Below, one piece after another: positions 57,338 through 64,000 of a DNA stretch of 64,000 nt; position 1 is the first letter of the stretch; the number at the start of each line of letters is the position of its first letter. The stretch is from Sphingomonas kyeonggiensis (GTDB lineage: Bacteria > Pseudomonadota > Alphaproteobacteria > Sphingomonadales > Sphingomonadaceae), in NCBI RefSeq assembly GCF_014196745.1, contig NZ_JACIEH010000002.1, positions 682,383 to 746,382 on the forward strand, read 5' to 3'. Below the pieces are notes generated by a model that ran no database searches, was not told where the DNA came from, and saw only the letters and a list, made by a program, of their open reading frames with translations. Both the position numbers and the translations under genes were made by a program.

Positions 57338-58633
57338 TCAGCTTTTCCGCGCACCCAGCATCGCATCGACCGAAACGAACTTCTCGCGCGGGGCCCCGAT
57401 ACGGGCCGCGGCGATCTCCGCCGCGTCGATCTTCAGCCAGTCGCGGAAGGTCACCGCCTCCACCCCGCGCTCTTCCAGCAGCGCATCCAGCCCCGGTCGC
57501 CCGGGCTTGCCCGCACCCTCGCCAATGTCCTCGGAAATCTTCTCGGCGATGTGGAAACCGTCGGGCCGGTTGGTGCCGATCGTCCCCGTCGGCCCGCGCC
57601 GCGCCCAGCCGACCGCGTAGAGGCCGGGCAGCACCCGCCCGTCGAGATTCGCGAATCGGCCCGCCTTGTCGTCATAGGGCACGCCCTCGATCGGCGGCGT
57701 GCGATAGCCGATGCAGCTCACCACCAGGCTCGCCGGCACCGCATAGGTCTCGCCCGTGCCGTGCGCATTGCCGTCCAGCCCCAAGGCGGTACGCTCCACG
57801 ATCACCCGCTCGACCCTGCCGTCGCCCTCGATCGCCACCGGCATGGCGAAGAAGTCGAAGACGATGCGAATCGGCTTGTCGGGCATGCCCTGGGCATAGC
57901 GGCGCAGATGCCCGACCGACTTGCGCTGGCCGGGATCGAGGACGCCATCGTCCTCCACCGGCGGGAAGTCATGGGGATCGACCACCGGAGTCGCGTGGGC
58001 CAGATCGCCCAGCTCGCCCAGCTCCTTGGGCGTCATCGCGATCTGGTGCGGTCCACGCCGCCCGAGCAGGGTGATGCTGTGCACCTTCGAGCCGTGCAGC
58101 GAATCGAGCGCATGCGCGACGACATCGGAGGCTTCCAGCTCGTCCTCGGCCTTGGCGAGCACCCGCGCGACGTCGAGCGCGACATTGCCGTTGCCGATCA
58201 CCACCGCCGGCCCGTCGAGCGGCGGGTTGAGCGCGGCATAGTCGGGATGGCCATTGTACCAGCCGACGAACGCCGCCGATCCGACCACGCCGGGCAGTCC
58301 GGCACCGGGGATCTCCAGCTTGCGGTCATGTGGCGCGCCGGTGGCCAGGACGACCGCGTCGTACAGCTCGCGCAACTCGTCGATCGTGACGTCCTTGCCA
58401 AGCGTGACATTGCCGACGAACCGGACATTGTCGGTCTGCGCCACTGCCTCGTAGCGCCGCGAGACGCCCTTGATCGACTGGTGATCGGGGGCAACCCCAG
58501 TGCGGATCAGCCCGAAGGGGACCGGCATCCGGTCGATGATGTCGACTCGAACCTGGTCGCCGAACACCTTCTGGCACGCTTCGGCGGTGTAATATCCCGC
58601 CGGACCCGAACCGATCACCGCGACATGACGCAT
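57338..58633 (-). CDS. Ferredoxin-NADP+ reductase (FprA/adrenodoxin-reductase type)
   Basis: This 431-residue flavoprotein has an FAD-binding motif VAVIGSGPAGYYTAEAC at the N-terminus, the NADP motif VVIGNGNVALDVARVL near 160 and the stretch GLIRTGVAPDHQSIKGV typical of FprA-like reductases. A C-terminal GWARRGPTGTIGTNRPD segment closes the FAD site. It moves electrons between NADPH and ferredoxin. The ATG at 58633 has GGAGG ten bases upstream. It is divergent from the pnuC gene. Confidence 0.9.
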   Translation of the reverse strand: MRHVAVIGSGPAGYYTAEACQKVFGDQVRVDIIDRMPVPFGLIRTGVAPDHQSIKGVSRRYEAVAQTDNVRFVGNVTLGKDVTIDELRELYDAVVLATGAPHDRKLEIPGAGLPGVVGSAAFVGWYNGHPDYAALNPPLDGPAVVIGNGNVALDVARVLAKAEDELEASDVVAHALDSLHGSKVHSITLLGRRGPHQIAMTPKELGELGDLAHATPVVDPHDFPPVEDDGVLDPGQRKSVGHLRRYAQGMPDKPIRIVFDFFAMPVAIEGDGRVERVIVERTALGLDGNAHGTGETYAVPASLVVSCIGYRTPPIEGVPYDDKAGRFANLDGRVLPGLYAVGWARRGPTGTIGTNRPDGFHIAEKISEDIGEGAGKPGRPGLDALLEERGVEAVTFRDWLKIDAAEIAAARIGAPREKFVSVDAMLGARKS

Positions 58634-58732
58634 GGGCCTCTCCTCCCGCGATCCTAGGCCGTTACCGTAGCGGCAAGTGGGGGGAGGGCAAGCCTCTCGA
58701 CGGCCCGGCCAAGTTGTTGCTAGGCCGTAACC

Positions 58733-59287
58733 GTGAGCCCGATCGAAGCGACTGCGAGCCTGCTCGGCCTGATCAACATCCTGCTGGTGGTCCGGCGCAG
58801 CATCTGGAACTACCCCTTCGCGCTGGCGATGGTCTCGCTCTACGCGTGGATCTTCTTCCACGAGAAACTCTACAGCGACGCGCTGCTCCAGCTCTTCTTC
58901 TTCGCGGTCAATCTCTATGGCTGGTGGAACTGGGCGCGTTCGCGGGCCGAGAGCGGAGAGGTCCGCGTCCGCACGCTGGGCCGGTCCGAGCGCGCAGGCT
59001 GGGCGGCGGGCAGCATCGCGGTGATCGCGCTGTGGGGCTATGTGATGCACCGGCTGACCGATGCGGCCTATCCCTGGTGGGACGGCAGCATCGCGGTGCT
59101 GAGCATCGCCGGGCAGATCCTCCAGTCGCGCCGCAACTGGGAGTGCTGGCTGCTGTGGATCCTGGTCGATCTGCTCGCAATCCCCCTGTTCGCCGTGAAG
59201 GAATTGTGGCTTACGGCGGGCCTGTACTGCGTATTCCTGGCCCTTTCGATCTGGGGGCTGTTCGATTGGCTGAAGGCACGGGAATGA
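58733..59287 (+). CDS. pnuC: PnuC-type nicotinamide riboside transporter
   Basis: This 184-residue inner-membrane protein has about seven membrane helices and the PnuC pattern: NILLVVRRSIWNYPFALAMVSLYAWIFF (split over two helices), DALLQLFFFAVNLYGWWNW and AGLYCVFLALSIWGLFDW. It should take up nicotinamide riboside. The GTG at 58733 lies beyond a clear gap. The next gene overlaps by ATGA and encodes a NadR-type kinase, which traps the substrate. Confidence 0.92.
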   Translation: MSPIEATASLLGLINILLVVRRSIWNYPFALAMVSLYAWIFFHEKLYSDALLQLFFFAVNLYGWWNWARSRAESGEVRVRTLGRSERAGWAAGSIAVIALWGYVMHRLTDAAYPWWDGSIAVLSIAGQILQSRRNWECWLLWILVDLLAIPLFAVKELWLTAGLYCVFLALSIWGLFDWLKARE

Positions 59288-59805
59288 AGCTGCGCACCAT
59301 CTGTCTCCACGGACCCGAGAGCACCGGCAAGTCCACGCTGGCGCCGCGCATCGCCGAGTATCTCGGTGGCGAGGTGGTCGACGAATATGGCCGCGAATAT
59401 GCCGAGGCGCGCGGCATCGACTTCACGATGCGCGACCTGCTCGAGATCGCCAAGACGCACGATGCCGGTACCCGCACGATGGTCGCTGCCGGGCTCAAGC
59501 CGCTGGTGCTCGACACCGATCCGCTGATGACCGCGGTCTGGGCCGACATGCTGTTCGGCGATCGCGATCCCTGGTTCGACGAATGGCAGGGCTATGCCGA
59601 CTTCTACCTGCTGTTCGACATCGACATGGCCTGGCGCGCCGATGGCACGCGCATGTTCGGCACGCCGGAGCTGCGGCAGAGGTTCTTCGACCTGTCCAAG
59701 GCCGAGCTGAAGCGCCGCGGGGTGCGCTGGGCGCTGGTTTCGGGGCAAGGCGAGGAGCGCTACGCCAATGCGATCGCGGCTATCGAGGCAGTGCAGGCGG
59801 GCTGA
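59284..59805 (+). CDS. NadR-type nicotinamide riboside kinase domain protein
   Basis: This 173-residue P-loop kinase has Walker A GPESTGKST, a DEYGREY motif and the LVLDTDPLMTAVW segment found in the RNK domain of NadR. It lacks the HTH and adenylyltransferase domains of full NadR. It overlaps pnuC and would phosphorylate the imported nicotinamide riboside, so the pair is a salvage route to NAD. Confidence 0.9.
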   Translation: MKLRTICLHGPESTGKSTLAPRIAEYLGGEVVDEYGREYAEARGIDFTMRDLLEIAKTHDAGTRTMVAAGLKPLVLDTDPLMTAVWADMLFGDRDPWFDEWQGYADFYLLFDIDMAWRADGTRMFGTPELRQRFFDLSKAELKRRGVRWALVSGQGEERYANAIAAIEAVQAG

Positions 59806-59815
59806 GTCCTGCGCC

Positions 59816-59854
59816 TTTTCGCAATTGCGCCTGGTGCATGCTGCATTGCGAAAA
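59816..59854. promoter_or_regulatory. 10 bp inverted repeat upstream of the TonB receptor
   Basis: TTTTCGCAAT (59816-59825) and ATTGCGAAAA (59845-59854) form a perfect dyad 19 bases apart, just after the kinase stop. It could be an operator for the receptor gene or a weak terminator for pnuC. No metal- or FUR-type pattern is evident. Confidence 0.35.
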
Positions 59855-60023
59855 TTTAATGTTCTCTGTCATAGTTCGTACACAATCCGATCCTACCCGC
59901 CCTGCGCAGGGGGCACCGAAAAGCCCTCCGATAACTAGAATGCCTGGCGTGCCGAGAGCGCGATTCCGCCGTTGTGGAATCGTGGCCAATTTCGTGCGCG
60001 GGCAAACGACAGGGAACAACCAC

Positions 60024-62330
60024 ATGAAGATTCGGATGACCAAGTCCGTCCTTTTCCTGGGCGCCGCGTTCAGCGCGCTCGTGATCGGCGGTACCGCCCA
60101 GGCGCAGGACAGCGCCGCCGCGACCGCCACTGCCGACGAGCCTACGGCCGAGATCGTCGTCACCGCCGAGCGTCGCCCCGAAACGCTGCGCAACACCCCG
60201 GTTTCGGTCGCGGTGATCGGCGGCCAGGACGCGCGCGACTTCACCGCCTCGGGCGATGACACGCTGCTCTCGCTCTCGGGCAAGGTGCCGAGCTTCTATG
60301 CCGAGACGACCACCGGCCGCATCTTCCCGCGCTTCTACATCCGCGGCCTGGGCAATATCGACTTCTACCTCGGCGCTTCGCAGCCGGTGTCGATCGTCCA
60401 GGACGACGTGGTCCTCGAGCATGTCGTGCTCAAGTCGAACCCGGTCTATGACCTCGATCACGTCGAAGTGCTGCGCGGCCCGCAGGGCTCGCTGTTCGGC
60501 CGCAACACCACTGCCGGCATCGTCAAGTTCGACACCGTCCGCCCGACGCTCGATCGCCTCGATGCGCGCGGCACGCTGAGCTATGGCAGCTACAACAGCA
60601 TCAACCTGGACGCCGGCATCGGCGGTCCGCTGGGCGACAACATCGCGGTTCGCGTCTCGGGCCTGATCCAGCACCGCGACAATTATGTCGACAACGCCTA
60701 TGCCGGCGTGAGCCAGGACGGCACCAACGGCCCGCGCAAGAACGCCATGGGCGGCTTCGACGAGCGCGATGCCCGCATCCAGGTGCTGGTGAAGCCGACC
60801 GAAGGCTGGACCTCGCTGTTCTCGGCGCACATGCGCAACTATAACGGCACCTCGACCCTGTTCCTGCGCCAGGCGCTGAAGAAGGGCTCGAACGACGTCA
60901 GCAACGTCTCGCGCACCACGGTCCGCTACGACGAGGCGATGGACAATCCGCAGGACTACGACACCTACGGCATGTCGTGGAACAACAGCTTCGATTTCGG
61001 GCCGGTCACGCTGACCTCGATCACCGCCTATGAGACCTCGTCGGGCTACAGCCGCGGCGACACCGATGGCGGTGCAGCGGCCGACTATCCGGTCGGTGGC
61101 GTGCCCAATGGCTTCGGCCAGTCGATGGGCCGTCTGGCCGATCTCGACCAGTGGACCCAGGAAGTCCGCCTTGCCAGCAACGGCGACGGCCCGTTCAAGT
61201 GGCAGGTTGGCGGCATGTACTTCGACAGCCGCGACATCACCGAGTTCTATCAGCGCGCCTGGTTCCTGACGACCGCAGCCCGCAACCCGAACAACTGGGT
61301 TCGCCTGCACGACGTCAACACCAGCTGGGCGCTGTTCGGCCAGGCGAGCTACCAGCTCACCCCGAAGTTCCGCCTCACCGCCGGCGTGCGCGTGACCGAG
61401 GACACCAAGACCACCGACCTGCTCAAGACCGCCAACACCGTGGCGAATGTGTCGACCTATACCGGCCGCCGCCACGTCCGCCTGTCGGACACCCAGCCCA
61501 GCTGGGACGTGAGCGCGCTCTATGAGGTGAACGACGATCTGAGCCTCTACGCCCGTGTCGCCCGCGGCTTCCGCGGCCCGACCATCCAGGGCCGCTCGGC
61601 GGTGTTCAACTCGGACTTCACCACTGCCAACTCGGAGACGATCGTGTCGTACGAGGCCGGCCTCAAGTCGAGCCTGTTCGACAACAAGGTCCGCTTCAAC
61701 CTGACCGGCTTCTACTACACGGTCGACGACATCCAGCTGAACGGCAATGACTCGAACGGCAACGGCGTCCTGTTCAACGCCGACAAGGCCGAGGCATACG
61801 GCGTCGAAGCGGAGCTGAACGTGCGTCCGGTGCGCAACCTTGCCCTCTCCTTCGGTGCCAGCTGGCTCCACAGCGAGATCAAGGACAAGCGCGTCTACGC
61901 CCAGGTCTGCGCGCTCAACGGCATCGTGGTCTGCACGGTCAACGATCCGGTGAAGCAGGTCGGCGCCAACTATTTCGCGCAGATCGACGGCAACCCGCTG
62001 CCGAACGCGCCGAAGTACAACCTGAACGCGACGGCACGCTATGACATCCCGGTCAGCGACAGCGGCCGGGCGTTCATCTCGACCGACTGGAACATCCAAG
62101 GCTACACCAACTACGTCCTCTACAAGACCAACGAGTTCTACTCGGACGGCAACTTCGAGGGCGGCCTGAAGGTCGGCTACACGGGTGGCAACGGCACCTG
62201 GGAAATCGCCGCCTTTGCCCGCAACATCACGAACGAGAAGAACCTCAAGGGCGTGATCGAGAACTACATGGCCGCCGTGCTCAACGAGCCGCGCGTCATC
62301 GGCATCTCGCTGACGGGCCGTACCCGCTAA
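60024..62330 (+). CDS. TonB-dependent outer-membrane receptor
   Basis: This 768-residue receptor has a signal peptide (VLFLGAAFSALVIGGTAQAQ), a plug domain beginning EIVVTAERRPETLRNTPVSV (about 40-60), the continuation FYIRGLGNIDFYLG and VLRGPQGSLFGRNTT, and a long beta-barrel ending in GISLTGRTR. This is the CirA/FepA-like type common in Sphingomonas. The 218-base gap before the ATG contains an inverted repeat. The ligand is unknown: a siderophore, a vitamin or a sugar oligomer. Confidence 0.93.
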   Translation: MKIRMTKSVLFLGAAFSALVIGGTAQAQDSAAATATADEPTAEIVVTAERRPETLRNTPVSVAVIGGQDARDFTASGDDTLLSLSGKVPSFYAETTTGRIFPRFYIRGLGNIDFYLGASQPVSIVQDDVVLEHVVLKSNPVYDLDHVEVLRGPQGSLFGRNTTAGIVKFDTVRPTLDRLDARGTLSYGSYNSINLDAGIGGPLGDNIAVRVSGLIQHRDNYVDNAYAGVSQDGTNGPRKNAMGGFDERDARIQVLVKPTEGWTSLFSAHMRNYNGTSTLFLRQALKKGSNDVSNVSRTTVRYDEAMDNPQDYDTYGMSWNNSFDFGPVTLTSITAYETSSGYSRGDTDGGAAADYPVGGVPNGFGQSMGRLADLDQWTQEVRLASNGDGPFKWQVGGMYFDSRDITEFYQRAWFLTTAARNPNNWVRLHDVNTSWALFGQASYQLTPKFRLTAGVRVTEDTKTTDLLKTANTVANVSTYTGRRHVRLSDTQPSWDVSALYEVNDDLSLYARVARGFRGPTIQGRSAVFNSDFTTANSETIVSYEAGLKSSLFDNKVRFNLTGFYYTVDDIQLNGNDSNGNGVLFNADKAEAYGVEAELNVRPVRNLALSFGASWLHSEIKDKRVYAQVCALNGIVVCTVNDPVKQVGANYFAQIDGNPLPNAPKYNLNATARYDIPVSDSGRAFISTDWNIQGYTNYVLYKTNEFYSDGNFEGGLKVGYTGGNGTWEIAAFARNITNEKNLKGVIENYMAAVLNEPRVIGISLTGRTR

Positions 62331-62357
62331 GCGGCATCAGCCTCTCGGCAAGTCATT

Positions 62358-62396
62358 CGGGCCCGGTGGAGTCAGCTCCGCCGGGCCCGTTTCTTT
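62358..62396 (+). terminator. Intrinsic terminator 1 after the TonB receptor
   Basis: CGGGCCCGG and CCGGGCCCG form the outer stem of a long GC-rich hairpin, followed by TTTCTTT. It lies 27 bases after the receptor stop. Confidence 0.75.
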
Positions 62397-62406
62397 CCAG
62401 GACAAG

Positions 62407-62441
62407 AAAAAGGGCGGGTGCCGATGGCGCCCGCCCTTTTT
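62407..62441. terminator. Bidirectional intrinsic terminator 2
   Basis: AAAAA-GGGCGGGTGCC-GAT-GGCGCCCGCCC-TTTTT is symmetrical and can serve both the TonB receptor gene and the convergent CsgG-like gene. Confidence 0.9.
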
Positions 62442-62460
62442 CGTCAACGATGCCGGGGCG

Positions 62461-63438
62461 TCAGTTCGACGGCGCCAGCTTGGTGTTCAGCACCCAGCCG
62501 ACATTGTCGTTCTCGTCGGCGACTTCCCACCACAGGCCGTTCTTGTTGCCCGTGGGATAGACGATCGAGCCGACCGGCAAGGTGCGGATGACCTTGCCCG
62601 TGGCGGCCGGCGTGGTGCGCATCGCGACCGGCGCCTGGGCGGTGAAGGTCTTGGCGGGTGCAGCCTGGGCGGTGCCGGCATCGCCCGGCTGGACCAGGCC
62701 TAGCTCGGTGACCATCTTGGCATAGGCCTGGATGAACGACAGCGTCACGATCCGGCCGATATCGGTGTTCTCATAGCCGCCGCCGACCGCACCGAGCGCG
62801 CCGCCGAAGACGCCGACGCCCGCGCCGGCGCCGAAGCCGATGTCGTTCTTGGCGGCATAGCCTTCCTGCACGGCGATCGTCTCGGTCGTGCGGACATTGG
62901 TCAGCGAGAGCACGGTGTTCGCTTCGAGCTTGCGCGACTTGACGCCGCCGATCAGCCCGCCGACGCGTCCACCGACCAGACCACCGACGATGCCGCCCAC
63001 GGCGTTGCCGCTGGCATTGCTGTTGGCGCCCTGCACCTCGGCGACGAGGACATAGTCGGCGGCCTTGATCTGGCCCTGGCCAACGTTCGAGCCGCGCTGC
63101 AGACCCAGATTGCCGCCGATCGCGCGCTCACGCGACGCGGCCTGCAGGCCCGAGCCGCGATCGACGAGGTTGAAGCAGCCCGAACGCTGCACCAGTACCT
63201 TCAGCAGCTTGGCGGGCGGTGCGAGCTGGTATTGCGTCCAGCCGATGGGATCGTCGCCATCGACGATCGAGAGGGTGCCGAGCTTGCGCGAACAATGCGG
63301 CACGTCGTTGACTGCAGCCTGTTGCAGCTTCTGCCCCTTGGTCGGCTTGGCCTGCTTTTGAGCATAGGCCTGAGTCGCGCCGAACAGCGCGGCCGAGGCC
63401 ATTAGAATCTTTGCGATCGACGCGGTCTTCGAGGTCAT
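62461..63438 (-). CDS. CsgG-like outer-membrane or periplasmic protein with C-terminal SH3 domain
   Basis: This 325-residue protein has a signal peptide (ILMASAALFGATQAYA) and a CsgG-family core: LLKVLVQRSGCFNLVDRGSGL and IKAADYVLVAEVQG with glycine-rich helices (GGIVGGLVGGRVGGLIGG). The C-terminus is a bacterial SH3-like domain (VAMRTTPAATGKVIRTLPVG, ENDNVGWVLN). CsgG forms the curli export pore. Here no curli genes are seen, so an anchor or pore-like role is a guess. The ATG at 63438 has GGGGA five bases upstream. Confidence 0.8.
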   Translation of the reverse strand: MTSKTASIAKILMASAALFGATQAYAQKQAKPTKGQKLQQAAVNDVPHCSRKLGTLSIVDGDDPIGWTQYQLAPPAKLLKVLVQRSGCFNLVDRGSGLQAASRERAIGGNLGLQRGSNVGQGQIKAADYVLVAEVQGANSNASGNAVGGIVGGLVGGRVGGLIGGVKSRKLEANTVLSLTNVRTTETIAVQEGYAAKNDIGFGAGAGVGVFGGALGAVGGGYENTDIGRIVTLSFIQAYAKMVTELGLVQPGDAGTAQAAPAKTFTAQAPVAMRTTPAATGKVIRTLPVGSIVYPTGNKNGLWWEVADENDNVGWVLNTKLAPSN

Positions 63439-63568
63439 GACTTTCCCCACGTTACTGAACCCGCGCGTCGGATAACCCCAAAAGCGTTTCGGAGGAACAA
63501 CAGAAGTCGCGAAAGGGATGCTGCGAGTGCTTTGGCTTTTGCGTGCAAGCTGCTAACGCGCGCCGATC

Positions 63569-64000
63569 ATGGCGACCGAACTTTCCAAGATCCGCAACTT
63601 TTCCATCATCGCGCACATCGACCACGGCAAGTCGACCCTGGCCGATCGGCTCATCCAGCGCACCGGCGGGCTCTCCGACCGCGAGATGTCCGCGCAGGTG
63701 CTCGACAACATGGACATCGAGAAGGAGCGCGGCATCACCATCAAGGCGCAGACCGTGCGCCTGGAATGGAAGGGCCATATCCTCAACCTGATGGACACGC
63801 CGGGGCACGTCGACTTCGCCTATGAGGTGAGCCGCAGCCTCGCCGCCTGCGAAGGCGCGCTGCTGGTGGTGGACGCCGCGCAGGGCGTCGAGGCGCAGAC
63901 CCTGGCGAACGTCTACCAGTCGATCGAGCACGACCACGAGATCATCCCGGTGATCAACAAGATCGATCTCCCCTCGGCCGAGCCCGAGAAGGTGAAGAAC
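63569..64000 (+). CDS. lepA: LepA (elongation factor 4), 3' end cut by window
   Basis: This gene encodes the first 144 residues of the translational GTPase LepA/EF4. It has [21 protein letters not shown] (P loop, split by family convention), the LepA-typical [17 protein letters not shown], the G3 motif DTPGH, and NKIDLPSA as the G4 motif. LepA acts on ribosomes during elongation or initiation. The gene runs off the right edge. It is divergent from the CsgG-like gene. Confidence 0.95.
   Translation, partial: MATELSKIRNFSIIAHIDHGKSTLADRLIQRTGGLSDREMSAQVLDNMDIEKERGITIKAQTVRLEWKGHILNLMDTPGHVDFAYEVSRSLAACEGALLVVDAAQGVEAQTLANVYQSIEHDHEIIPVINKIDLPSAEPEKVKN

Overview
The window is about two thirds G+C and almost fully coding. 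Its gene content points to an alphaproteobacterium of the Sphingomonas type: FlaF, a FixL/FixJ-like pair, TonB receptors with Ala-rich signal peptides, a type II secretion cluster with gspN, PhoX, alginate-export and PL10 pectate lyase genes, and dispersed ~150 bp palindromic repeats. The species assignment is inference. No phage, insertion sequence or CRISPR array was seen.

Layout. 1-12.7 kb is a motility and chemotaxis island: the minus-strand operon motA-STAS-cheY-cheA-cheW-cheR (cut by the left edge), a methyltransferase and a HAD-fold protein, flaF, a DUF1294 gene, and two paralogous chemoreceptors. A TCCTATAAT-like element precedes most of these transcription units. 12.9-18.1 kb has an outer-membrane barrel of the alginate-export family and a FixJ/FixL-like two-component pair. 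18.2-26.3 kb has two amidohydrolases (one with HxH, one without), a lipoprotein, a small TetR-controlled operon (membrane protein, SDR, VOC) with a palindromic operator, and a PhoX phosphatase. 26.4-41.4 kb is the type II secretion region. It contains a PilN/PilO/PilP-like trio, a membrane-bound LuxR-type regulator, gspG-H-I-C-D on the minus strand, gspL-M-E-F on the plus strand, gspN, an LpoA-like periplasmic protein, and gspJ-K. gspF is bracketed by two copies of the ~150 bp repeat, and one copy supplies its ribosome binding site.

41.5-45.2 kb has a secreted hypothetical protein and a flavin amine-oxidase paired with a possible haem-binding barrel protein. 45.5-53.3 kb is the most interesting locus. 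An NtrY/NtrC-like pair is divergent from an MFP-ABC-FtsX exporter that carries two sigma54 -24/-12 promoters and three palindromes with the core GTnCG-N4-CGnAC, two of them 20 bp apart at a typical enhancer distance. This looks like a self-contained sigma54-dependent envelope exporter system. 53.5-64 kb holds a PL10 pectate lyase, an ABC-F protein, tRNA-Pro(CGG), a ferredoxin-NADP reductase, a PnuC/NadR-type salvage pair, a TonB receptor, a CsgG-like protein and the start of lepA.

Together the window joins surface sensing and motility with export and uptake of polymers: type II secretion, pectate lyase, TonB uptake, alginate-type porin, phosphatase and a regulated exporter. This suits a plant- or polysaccharide-associated bacterium. 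Functions were assigned by reading motifs, with no database search.
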